Shown here piece after piece: positions 8,158 to 14,991 of a DNA stretch of 34,261 nucleotides (its first letter is position 1; the number at the start of each line of letters is the position of its first letter). This DNA is from Candidatus Aenigmatarchaeota archaeon. GTDB lineage: Archaea; Aenigmatarchaeota; Aenigmatarchaeia; PWEA01. The stretch spans positions 1 through 34,261 of the forward strand of contig PWIB01000024.1 of the NCBI GenBank assembly GCA_003555465.1, in the 5' to 3' direction. The notes beneath the pieces are model-generated. The model saw only the letters and a list, made by a program, of their open reading frames with translations. It was not told the origin of the DNA and ran no database searches. The position numbers and the translations under genes are program-made.

Positions 8158-8384
8158 TAGTGACAACCTGCCTTGAAGACGAGGAATGTGGCTGGGTAAG
8201 CACCAACTGCTGTCCTGAAAACATGGGAGCGAACTGGGAATGTGTGAACAAGGAAGAGACCGTACTTGACTGTCCCGAAGATCCTGTATGTCCTGCAGTC
8301 ATGAGTCCAGTGCCGGACCAGGAATGTGCATGTGTGGATGGATCCTGTGAGGCTCTTGGAGAAAACGGAGAAGTTTTAGAATAA
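8154..8384 (+). CDS. Eight-cysteine-cluster small protein (lacks its own signal peptide)
   Basis: 76 residues with a C...EC...CC...CVN...DC...VC...P.P...C.C...C pattern resembling the eight-cysteine-cluster domain common in secreted archaeal and bacterial proteins. Proteins of this type normally follow a signal peptide, but this ORF starts directly with MIVTTCLEDEEC. It overlaps the previous exported ORF by four bases (ATGA) in the -1 frame. Either the two are translationally coupled separate proteins, or they are one exported protein split by a frameshift, natural or from sequencing. The thioredoxin-like protein encoded opposite is a plausible disulfide partner. Confidence 0.72.
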   Translation: MIVTTCLEDEECGWVSTNCCPENMGANWECVNKEETVLDCPEDPVCPAVMSPVPDQECACVDGSCEALGENGEVLE

Positions 8385-8390
8385 GTAAAG

Positions 8391-9419
8391 TTACTTCGCA
8401 AGTGTTGTAACGTCCTTGGAAACCACCACTACATTTTCTACATCGTCTGATTCAGTATGCTTAACAGGACTTAGAGTTCTGAGGAAATGTCTCTCAGGAT
8501 CTTCCCATGAGTGCCTGTGTTTAACTGTCTTCCCGGTTTCAAAAACCTCCCCTACCTTCTTCCTGAATTCCTCCGTTTCCTCTTCATCATGGAAAAATTC
8601 GAACTTCTCACCGATTATCTCGTTTTCACTGGCGTCTATTCTCCGTGTCAGTTCCTCGTTGACAAGTACGTAACGATAGTCTTCGTCTACCATGTAGATG
8701 GAGTCATCGGAAGCGTTGATTAAAGATCTCAGTCTTTCCTTCGTCCTCCTGACTTCCTCCGTTCTTTCCTTTACAAGCTCCTCCAGCCTTTCTCTGTACT
8801 TCTCACACTGCTTCCTAGCTTTCTTTCTTTCGGTTATATCCTTGAAAATGAGAGTAATTCCGGTCATGCCGTTCTGGAAGGTAGTTGGTATCATATCCAC
8901 TTCCAAATAGCATGCATCCGAACCTTCACCGAAGGAAACCTCCACATTTCTCTCTTCATCCTCGTTCAAGGCAGACTGTATCTCAGGTATAACGCTTCCA
9001 CTGGGGAATGCAGGAACGGATTCATCTTCACCTTCGTTCCTCTCGAAAGGAGGTATACCAATCTCATCCACAGACTCTCCTAGTACTTCCTCTTTCTCCA
9101 GATTAAAGCTCTCAAAGAAATTTCTGTTGGCCTGGACAAGTTTCATAGACTTGTCAAGCACGGCTATAGAATCATCGCTGTAGTCAAGTACAGCACTCAA
9201 AGGAACCTTTTCCGAAAGGCTGTAGACCTTTGCAGGACCTATCCTTTTTCTTTCAACTTCACCGGATATCGTTAAAATCTCCAGGTATTTCGCCACAGAG
9301 TTTCTGTTTAGATCCACTTCCCTTGAGATATCCCTTATAGTCATTCCACTGGGATTGTCCTCTAAAACCTGCTTTATCTCTCTGATGTTGCCATTCTTCC
9401 TGGGAGTTTTAGAATTCAT
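8391..9419 (-). CDS. HTH-PAS-PAS sensory regulator without a kinase domain
   Basis: 342 residues. Residues about 10-65 form a winged-helix DNA-binding domain (NGNIREIKQVLEDNPSGMTI, then NRNSVAKYLEIL). A PAS domain spans about 70-195, ending in the PAC-like FKDITERKKARKQ. A coiled coil of about 200-230 links to a second PAS domain (about 230-340) ending VVVVSKDVTT. No histidine-kinase or output domain follows, so this looks like a one-component transcription regulator sensing through PAS, rather than a histidine kinase. Ligand and targets unknown. It is divergent from the small gene pair starting at 9638, with the intergenic region between them a possible operator. Confidence 0.85.
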   Translation of the reverse strand: MNSKTPRKNGNIREIKQVLEDNPSGMTIRDISREVDLNRNSVAKYLEILTISGEVERKRIGPAKVYSLSEKVPLSAVLDYSDDSIAVLDKSMKLVQANRNFFESFNLEKEEVLGESVDEIGIPPFERNEGEDESVPAFPSGSVIPEIQSALNEDEERNVEVSFGEGSDACYLEVDMIPTTFQNGMTGITLIFKDITERKKARKQCEKYRERLEELVKERTEEVRRTKERLRSLINASDDSIYMVDEDYRYVLVNEELTRRIDASENEIIGEKFEFFHDEEETEEFRKKVGEVFETGKTVKHRHSWEDPERHFLRTLSPVKHTESDDVENVVVVSKDVTTLAK

Positions 9420-9497
9420 CTATAACTAAGTTTCTCTCAGTAAAGGTTTTTATGCTTTACGGTTTTGCATATCACTACTGATTTGCAAAAACACAAA

Positions 9498-9506
9498 CTT
9501 TAAGTA
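9498..9506 (+). promoter_or_regulatory. TATA box upstream of the structured leader
   Basis: CTTTAAGTA fits an archaeal TATA box. Transcription would start near 9525-9530, at the base of the hairpin described next, leaving about 110 nt before the first ATG. Confidence 0.55.
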
Positions 9507-9528
9507 TTTCGAACCGTAATATTCAATT

Positions 9529-9600
9529 CCCTCGCATAGCAGTTTGTGTCTAAGCGAGGGTTGGGGGCCGAAAAGCAGCTACCTAGTCCTTAGTACCCTG
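9529..9600 (+). ncRNA. Structured 5' leader or small non-coding RNA
   Basis: The stem CCCTCGC (9529-9535) pairs with GCGAGGG (9554-9560) and continues, past an A-A mismatch, with TAG/CTA around a 10-nt loop. A G-rich TTGGGGGCC and ACCC/TACCC segments follow and could pair with the hairpin's GGG. No start codon lies here. It could be a leader of the 9638 gene or an independent small RNA; I recognise no known family. Confidence 0.4.
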
Positions 9601-9637
9601 AATACGTAATCTAAACCTGGGAAAAGAAAACGACTAG

Positions 9638-9841
9638 ATGGGGGTGTCTCGTATCAAGTACGCATTGAAAGATCTTCAAAACCTCTCCGAAAAGCTTTCG
9701 GAAAATCTCAGGATCGAAGGAAAAAGAGTAAACGAGCTCATAAGCATCATGATTTTCTTCAGAGAAGGAAGCATTGACCTGGAAACTGCAGTAAAGGACA
9801 TCGACTCGATCTACGAAAGCGAATTCATTTTCAGGAGGTGA
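9638..9841 (+). CDS. Small helical protein of unknown function
   Basis: 67 residues, mostly predicted helix (RIKYALKDLQNLSEKLSENL), acidic and basic residues alternating, no cysteines and no membrane segment. Family not recognised. Its TGA stop overlaps the GGAGGTGA ribosome-binding site of the next small gene, whose ATG is four bases later, which strongly suggests a two-gene operon and real translation of both. It is preceded by a leader of about 110 nt with a strong hairpin. Confidence 0.6.
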   Translation: MGVSRIKYALKDLQNLSEKLSENLRIEGKRVNELISIMIFFREGSIDLETAVKDIDSIYESEFIFRR

Positions 9842-9845
9842 GAAA

Positions 9846-9980
9846 ATGAGGAAAGACGATTCCTGTCCTCGCTGCCACAGCAAGGTAGTGTCGAACGCAT
9901 TGGAATGTCCGAAGTGCGGAGTAAAACTGAGGATAATTGATGAAAGCAGCGGACGTGGAATTCTTGAGGGTGCTATATAG
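9846..9980 (+). CDS. Small zinc-ribbon protein
   Basis: 44 residues: MRKDDSCPRCHSKVV, then ALECPKCGVKLR, a classic Cys-x2-Cys pair of knuckles (C7, C10, C21, C24) forming a zinc ribbon, with a short acidic and glycine-rich tail. A GGAGGTGA ribosome-binding site lies at 9834-9841, overlapping the end of the upstream gene. Such mini zinc ribbons usually bind nucleic acid or a protein partner; no specific function can be given. Pairing with the helical protein just upstream suggests the two products act together. Confidence 0.68.
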   Translation: MRKDDSCPRCHSKVVSNALECPKCGVKLRIIDESSGRGILEGAI

Positions 9981-10088
9981 AACATAAACAAAGGATTGAG
10001 TATCCATAGCTTCTAAAGTAAAGGCCAAAGGTTCCGTTCTGTATATGCCTTTCTATTTCCTAGCTGCTTAACAACCTGTTAAGAAAAA

Positions 10089-10099
10089 CTTTAAGTTTG
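10089..10099 (+). promoter_or_regulatory. TATA box of the yjbQ gene
   Basis: CTTTAAGTTTG lies about 30 bases upstream of the ATG at 10123, implying a very short leader or leaderless mRNA. Confidence 0.6.
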
Positions 10100-10122
10100 T
10101 TATAACGTAAATTTCTGATAAG

Positions 10123-10533
10123 ATGAAGGTATTAACTGACAAGGTAACTTTTTCGACCTCCGACGAGGAGGTAAAGGACCTGACAAAAGAGGTACAGAGA
10201 AAGGTAAAGGAGTCTGGAGTAGAGGAAGGGATATGTCTTCTCTTTGCTCCACACGCGACAGGAGTTTTAATTCTCAACGAGAACGAGGAGGGAATTAAAC
10301 AAGACTATCTGAAAGCTTTGAATAAAATAGTTCCCAAGGAAAAAGACTGGAGCCATGATCGGATAGACAACAATGCCCATGCACACATCAAAAGCGCCTT
10401 GGTGGGAACCGACAGAACAGTACCTATAACCGACGGGAAGCTGGACCTTGGGACCTGGCAGAACGTGTTTTTCATAGAGACCGATGGTCCTAGAAGGAAA
10501 AGAACTGTGAAACTGAAGCTTTTGGGAGAGTAA
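10123..10533 (+). CDS. YjbQ (UPF0047) family protein
   Basis: 136 residues, the usual length for YjbQ. Hallmarks are FAPHATGVLILNENE (His44), HDRIDNNAHAHIKSALVG with His86 and His88, and GTWQNVFFIETDGPRRKR at the end. Members have weak thiamine-phosphate synthase activity in some bacteria, but the physiological role in archaea is unsettled. It is monocistronic with its own TATA box and convergent with the pilin-like gene nine bases beyond its stop. Confidence 0.95.
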   Translation: MKVLTDKVTFSTSDEEVKDLTKEVQRKVKESGVEEGICLLFAPHATGVLILNENEEGIKQDYLKALNKIVPKEKDWSHDRIDNNAHAHIKSALVGTDRTVPITDGKLDLGTWQNVFFIETDGPRRKRTVKLKLLGE

Positions 10534-10542
10534 TAATCAGTC

Positions 10543-10977
10543 TCAGAGCTCCAAAGTCTGAGAACGTTCAGGGGCACCTACAGGAGCAACTTCGACCTCG
10601 TCAGCTTCAGTCATGCTACCTTCAAGCTCAGTTCCTGTTAGGTTAAGGGTCTGGGCATGCCCTGAAGAAAGAGAGCTGTTTTCGACTTCCAGGGACTCTG
10701 CCACGTCGCCGTAGACTGTAACTACAAAGCCTTCGATATCGTTCTGGCCTGAGTTTCTAACTGCAATGTTATCGTTTTCCTCATCGATGTCTATTATCTC
10801 TATATCGGTGAAGATAGACCCGACCGGGTCCTCTTCCTCTATCTCTCCGCCCCAGTCCTCGGCAAGATCCATGAAAAGAGTAGAAGCTATCGCTGCCACA
10901 GCTATTACGAAGGCTATGAGTATTACGGACGCTATCAGCGGAGAAATACCTTCCTTACTGTTAAAAACTACCTTCAT
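10543..10977 (-). CDS. Archaeal type IV pilin-like protein
   Basis: 144 residues beginning MKVVFNSKEGISPLIASVIL: a short charged leader, then a hydrophobic helix (about 10-32) typical of archaeal pilin/archaellin N-termini (Pilin_N-like, formerly DUF1628). A class III prepilin peptidase would cut near the Lys-Glu-Gly before ISPLIA. The remaining domain is highly acidic and beta-rich with a C-terminal Ser/Thr-rich segment. It is probably a surface pilin or pseudopilin. No pilus assembly ATPase or platform protein is encoded in this window. Confidence 0.85.
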   Translation of the reverse strand: MKVVFNSKEGISPLIASVILIAFVIAVAAIASTLFMDLAEDWGGEIEEEDPVGSIFTDIEIIDIDEENDNIAVRNSGQNDIEGFVVTVYGDVAESLEVENSSLSSGHAQTLNLTGTELEGSMTEADEVEVAPVGAPERSQTLEL

Positions 10978-11146
10978 CGTTCAATACATCGATTTCAATA
11001 TAAAAAAAGGTTAAGATTTGATGACCGAAACCTATTTAAGTGTCGGGACTTCTACTATCAGGGAGAAAAAGAGAAGGTTAACAAGAAAGGGTATAAAGAT
11101 GCTTTTTCTTGTCTTCACTCGATAACGAATTTAGGAGGTAATTTGA
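10978..11146. promoter_or_regulatory. Divergent promoter region of pilin-like gene and DEAD-box helicase
   Basis: Contains two TATA-like elements on the plus strand (CTATTTAAG near 11031-11039 and GTATAAAG near 11091-11098) and a strong ribosome-binding site AGGAGGT at 11132-11138 just before the helicase ATG. The upstream element would give a leader of about 90 nt, the downstream one about 30 nt. Confidence 0.5.
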
Positions 11147-12274
11147 ATGCAACAGTTTGCAGATTTCAATCTTTCAAACCAGATTTTAAAATCTATAGAG
11201 GACAAGGACTTCGAAAGTCCTACACAAATACAGGAAAAGGCCATTCCGCCAATAATGGAGGGTAAAGATGTTATAGCTGGCTCCGCAACGGGGTCGGGTA
11301 AAACACTTGCCTTTGCGGCAGGACTTGTGGAGAACGTGGATCCTGACAAGGACGTAATACAGGGTCTTGTTCTGGCACCGACGAGAGAACTAGCAAAGCA
11401 GGTCAGTAACATGGTGGACGACTTTTCTAGACACCATGAGTACGACATAGCAACAATACATGGAGGAGTTCCATACGAGCCGCAGTACAAAGCGCTCAGC
11501 AAAGCCGAAATAGTAGTATCTACACCAGGAAGGCTCCTAGACCTTATAGGTAAAGGGAGAGTTGACCTATCCAACGTCAACACCTTCGTTTTAGACGAAG
11601 CTGACAGGATGCTTGACATGGGATTCATAGACGACGTAGAAGAGATAATGCAGGAGACGCCAGAGGAAAAACAGACTGTATTCACATCGGCGACTATAAA
11701 GGGAGAGATTCTGAAGCTCGCTGACAGATACATGGATGATCCTGTAAAGACCTTTGCAGAGAGGAAGGTGGATCCGGAGAAACTTGAGCAGGTGTACTAC
11801 GATATACCCGGGCACCTCAAGCTATCGCTTCTGGTTCATCTGTTGGACGAAGAGGAGACAGACCTTTCGATGGTTTTCTGTAATACGAGAAGGACTGTAG
11901 AGTTTGTGGAGAAAAATCTGAAGAACCAAGACATAAGAGCACAGGCAATCCATGGAGGCTTTTCTCAGAATCAGAGGGACAGAGCCATGGAGAAGTTCGA
12001 GGAAGGAAACATAGACGTTTTAGTATGTACGGATGTCGCTGCAAGAGGTCTGGATATAGACAATATCTCCCACATCTACAACTTCGACATACCCAACGAC
12101 AGCAAGCAGTATATGCATAGAATTGGAAGAACGGCCAGGGCCGGAGAGGAGGGTAAAGCTATCAACCTCTTGGAAAAGGATCAACATGAAGACTTCCGCA
12201 GAGTACTGAAGGACAACGACGTAAACGTAGACAAGGCAGAGACACCTTACGTAGACAAGGTGAACATCAAGTAG
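11147..12274 (+). CDS. DEAD-box ATP-dependent RNA helicase
   Basis: 375-residue minimal two-RecA-domain helicase. The Q motif (FNLSNQILKSI..FESPTQIQ) is followed by motif I ATGSGKT (47-53), PTRELA, TPGRLLD, DEAD at 150-153, SAT, and in the second domain RGLDID and HRIGRTARAG. There is no large extension beyond the core. Such proteins unwind RNA duplexes and are often cold-induced in archaea. A strong GGAGGT ribosome-binding site supports the ATG at 11147. Its 3' end overlaps the convergent DUF763 gene by eight bases. Confidence 0.96.
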   Translation: MQQFADFNLSNQILKSIEDKDFESPTQIQEKAIPPIMEGKDVIAGSATGSGKTLAFAAGLVENVDPDKDVIQGLVLAPTRELAKQVSNMVDDFSRHHEYDIATIHGGVPYEPQYKALSKAEIVVSTPGRLLDLIGKGRVDLSNVNTFVLDEADRMLDMGFIDDVEEIMQETPEEKQTVFTSATIKGEILKLADRYMDDPVKTFAERKVDPEKLEQVYYDIPGHLKLSLLVHLLDEEETDLSMVFCNTRRTVEFVEKNLKNQDIRAQAIHGGFSQNQRDRAMEKFEEGNIDVLVCTDVAARGLDIDNISHIYNFDIPNDSKQYMHRIGRTARAGEEGKAINLLEKDQHEDFRRVLKDNDVNVDKAETPYVDKVNIK

Positions 12275-13388
12275 TTCGGTCCATGAACTCGTTAAGCTTC
12301 TCCAAACTCTTCATTTTCTCTTTCTTTCCTATTTTTGCTTTCTCCAGGGCTTCCTTTAGGAACTGTATAGAACTGTCGTATTCCTCCCTATCGACAGGCC
12401 TAGGATAACCGTCCTTACCTCCATGTGCATAGCTGTACTTAGCCGGATCCTTCCAATCGTTCTCGGTTCCATGGACAAGCTGTGCCACCAGGGCCAGAGC
12501 TCTGAGGGACTTCTTCCCTACACCTTCGGTTTCGACGAGTTCCTCGTAGTTTTCCGGCTGCCTCTGCTCTGCCTTCTTGAGGTTTTTCAGAGTCTGCTGA
12601 GTCAGTTCGGACACCCTAACGTCATGGTGTGAAGGCATATCCAGTTCTTTCTTCATTTTCGGTGAACCCGAAAAATTGAATACAGAGGTCTGGCTCTTCG
12701 GTTTGAGGTACCTTTCAAGGTGCTCGGGTCCGTCGTTGACCAGGTCCACAGAAACTTCTCTGGTCTCTTCGGAAAGTCTGGAAGTCAGGTTGAGGACTCT
12801 GTCCTCTCTTTGCTGTGCCGAAATTCCCCTATGAGGCTCTTCGACGAAACTATTCACGCGGTCTGAAAGCCAGTGGTAGCGTCGGGCGTACCTGTCTCCA
12901 GGATTCATGCCCTGCTGTACGACAGTCCAGTCCCCCTTTTCAGTGAAGATAAGCACGTGGTGGTAAAGGTTGTATTTATCTTGAACGCAGTTAGAGTCGA
13001 CCTTGGCGGAGAGTTTACTGGTCTCCGCAAGCTCCTCAAGTGTCGAGAAGTTGCATATATCTGAGCTGAGAATTTCATCCGGAGCTTTTCTTGACGTGGA
13101 GCCCTTTCCACCGACCACCTTTATGCCATGCTCCTCCTCGTCCAGGGCTTCCTTTAGAGCGCCGGTAAGAGTCGTTGTAAGCCCCGATGAGTGCCAGTCA
13201 AACCCTACGACGCAACCCAGCGACTGAAACCAGTATGGATCGGAAAGTCTCTGTAGAAGCTCTTCCTGGCTGTACTCGTGAATCACGACCTCTGATATAG
13301 CGCCGGTTAGTTTTTCCATTCTCTTGAATAGCCAGCGAGGCGCTTTACCTCCGTGAAGCGGAAGGTCCGCGGAGCCTGTTTTCTCCAT
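12267..13388 (-). CDS. DUF763 family protein
   Basis: 373 residues. The start MEKTGSADLPLHGGKAPRW with LFKRM is the signature of DUF763, a family found in archaea and some bacteria. Later segments include SLGCVVGFDWHSSGLTTT and a C-terminal RALALVAQLVHG with YSYAHGGKDGYPRPVDR. A segment VETEGVGKKSLRALALV resembles a helix-hairpin-helix, so DNA interaction is possible; biochemical function is unknown. ATG 13386-13388 is preferred to the upstream TTG because GGAGGT lies just before it and the family starts there. Confidence 0.93.
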   Translation of the reverse strand: MEKTGSADLPLHGGKAPRWLFKRMEKLTGAISEVVIHEYSQEELLQRLSDPYWFQSLGCVVGFDWHSSGLTTTLTGALKEALDEEEHGIKVVGGKGSTSRKAPDEILSSDICNFSTLEELAETSKLSAKVDSNCVQDKYNLYHHVLIFTEKGDWTVVQQGMNPGDRYARRYHWLSDRVNSFVEEPHRGISAQQREDRVLNLTSRLSEETREVSVDLVNDGPEHLERYLKPKSQTSVFNFSGSPKMKKELDMPSHHDVRVSELTQQTLKNLKKAEQRQPENYEELVETEGVGKKSLRALALVAQLVHGTENDWKDPAKYSYAHGGKDGYPRPVDREEYDSSIQFLKEALEKAKIGKKEKMKSLEKLNEFMDRTT

Positions 13389-13440
13389 GAATACCTCCAA
13401 GTTTAAGTTTGCCTCTCACAAATATTAGTTTGGTGGTTAT

Positions 13441-14049
13441 CTGAACAGAAAGGAGTGTAAAAGGCAGCTTGTTCACCTATCAGGTGTCTTTCTTGCTGTG
13501 ATTACCCTGAGTCTAGGCAAGAGGGTAACCGGAATAGCTGCACTTTCTATAGCCGCTTTTCTACTATTCCTTTCTTGGTGGGTCAGGAACAAGGACAAGA
13601 TAAGGAAGAAGCTTCCCGTGAGGTTAGAGGAATGGGAGGAGATCGAGGACGAGACCTACAGGTTCATAAACTCCTTTGAGAGGGAGGAAGACCTGAAGGA
13701 GAGGCCTTACATAGGAGCTATAATGTTTATGGTGGCAATTGGTTTTACCCTATTAGTCTTTCCTGAAACCGCCGCAATCCTTGCTGTTCTTATACTTTCA
13801 ATAAGCGACTCGGCATCAACTCTTGTAGGAATACATCTCGGTGTGACGGACCTCCCTCACAACCGTGACAAGAGCTTCGAAGGTTCATCTGCGTTCTTCC
13901 TTACTTCCATAACTTTAGCACTTCTCTTTACGTCTCCCCTTAACTCAGCTATAATAGCTCTCGGAGGCGCTTTTGCGGAATCGCTTCCACGTGTGGACGA
14001 CAATTTCTCTGTACCGATAACAGTAGCTCTTCTCTTCATAATTCTCTAG
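13441..14049 (+). CDS. Dolichol kinase / phosphatidate cytidylyltransferase-like membrane protein, possible CTG start
   Basis: The open frame encodes a hydrophobic protein with several membrane helices, a SDSASTLVGIHLG motif near the middle and NRDKSFEGSSAFFLT, typical of the CTP-dependent dolichol kinase/CDP-alcohol group. The only standard in-frame start is GTG at 13498, but the frame stays open upstream and reads RKECKRQLVHLSGVFLAV, a conserved family N-terminus. An in-frame TAG lies at 13426, and no ATG, GTG or TTG occurs between it and 13498. CTG at 13441 is preceded by GGTGGT, so I place the start there, giving 202 residues. The substrate is unknown. Confidence 0.75.
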   Translation: MNRKECKRQLVHLSGVFLAVITLSLGKRVTGIAALSIAAFLLFLSWWVRNKDKIRKKLPVRLEEWEEIEDETYRFINSFEREEDLKERPYIGAIMFMVAIGFTLLVFPETAAILAVLILSISDSASTLVGIHLGVTDLPHNRDKSFEGSSAFFLTSITLALLFTSPLNSAIIALGGAFAESLPRVDDNFSVPITVALLFIIL

Positions 14050-14055
14050 AAGTGT

Positions 14056-14847
14056 TCAAAGAAGGTCGTCGAGCACGTTCTGTATCCTCTCGAAGTCCTT
14101 TATCGTGCATTCGTAGACCCTTTTGTCGGGAAGACTTCCTTCCAGATCCTTTACTTCTTCTTCGTCCAGATCCAGAAAATGGGCGGAATCTTTGAGGGAG
14201 TTCTTTACAAGCTTTCGTTTGTGGTGGAAAGCTGCTTTAACTATCTTCCAGAACTCCCTGTCCTTCCCTTCCACATCCTTCTTTTCAAGCCTAACCACAG
14301 CAGAGTCAGTAACCGGCTCAGGATGGAACTTATCGGAGGTTATAACCCTGACCAACTCTGTGTCGCAGTGGTAGTTTACCTTGAGGGCCATGCGAGAGTT
14401 GTTCATGGTTCCAGGTTTACCTGTAAGTCTTTCGGCGAACTCCTTCTGGTAGATAAGGACTGCAAGGTCCCAGTCGAGGTTCAGAAGTTTGAAGGTCAGG
14501 GGTGTAGAAACGGAGTATGGAAGGTTCGAAACTATCTTGTTGAACTCGAGGTTCTTCAGGTGCGTGGACATAACGTCTCTCTGAAGAACTGTTATATTGT
14601 CCAGTTCGAGATGTCTCAAAACCGCAGCCATCCTGCCGTCCTTTTCTATAGCTGTAACCTGGCAGGTTTGGGCTATATACTTGGTCAGGTTGCCTATACC
14701 GGCGCCTATTTCGAGAACCCTGTCCCCTTCTTCCAGATTCGCAAGCTCCACGACTTCCTTCTGTATGTCTTCGTCCTCTATGAATATCTGATCTTTATGC
14801 TCCTTCGGCTCAAGGTTATACTTCCTTAGAACCTTCTTTACTTTCAT
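14056..14847 (-). CDS. ksgA: 16S rRNA dimethyladenosine transferase KsgA/Dim1
   Basis: Methylates two adjacent adenosines in the 3'-terminal helix of 16S rRNA, late in small-subunit assembly. 263 residues, normal length. SAM-binding motif VLEIGAGIGNLTKYI is followed by AIEKDGRM, and the catalytic NLPYSVSTP motif is intact. The C-terminal domain (FHHKRKLVKNSLKDS) matches the family. ATG 14845-14847 is chosen because the TATA box at 14865-14873 lies about 22 bases upstream, making the mRNA nearly leaderless; the longer TTG start is too close to the promoter. It is divergent from tRNA-Pro. Confidence 0.96.
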   Translation of the reverse strand: MKVKKVLRKYNLEPKEHKDQIFIEDEDIQKEVVELANLEEGDRVLEIGAGIGNLTKYIAQTCQVTAIEKDGRMAAVLRHLELDNITVLQRDVMSTHLKNLEFNKIVSNLPYSVSTPLTFKLLNLDWDLAVLIYQKEFAERLTGKPGTMNNSRMALKVNYHCDTELVRVITSDKFHPEPVTDSAVVRLEKKDVEGKDREFWKIVKAAFHHKRKLVKNSLKDSAHFLDLDEEEVKDLEGSLPDKRVYECTIKDFERIQNVLDDLL

Positions 14848-14864
14848 TCCGCATAACCCCAATG

Positions 14865-14873
14865 TATTTATAA
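14865..14873. promoter_or_regulatory. Shared bidirectional TATA box (ksgA and tRNA-Pro)
   Basis: TATTTATAA reads as a TATA box on both strands. It is about 22 bases from the ksgA ATG and about 32 bases from the first tRNA-Pro nucleotide, so a single element may serve both genes. A second AT-rich stretch at 14880-14889 is an alternative for the tRNA. Confidence 0.5.
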
Positions 14874-14917
14874 CCTACAAATTAAAATAGTTTGACCTAT
14901 GGGCCGGTGGTGTAGCC

Positions 14918-14964
14918 AGAAGAAAAGGTTCCTTTTCATTTTGTAGGAACCTAGCTTCCTACAA
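14918..14964 (+). other. D-loop intron of tRNA-Pro (47 nt)
   Basis: Bulge-helix-bulge: central helix GTAG/CTAC, 5' bulge CC|A, 3' bulge AA|T, inner helix GAAG/CTTC. Inside, GGTTCC pairs with GGAACC. Splicing restores the D-loop sequence AGCCTGGACTA with its G18 and G19. Confidence 0.93.
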
Positions 14965-14991
14965 TGGACTAGCATCGGGGCTTTGGGAGCC

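Noticed and set aside
8140-8160. Programmed -1 frameshift between the two Cys-containing ORFs
   Set aside because: The local heptamer GAACAAA is not a good slippery sequence; kept only as one of several explanations.
13389-13400. Upstream TTG start for the DUF763 gene
   Set aside because: The extra codons overlap the GGAGGT ribosome-binding site of the ATG at 13386-13388 and are not part of the family N-terminus.
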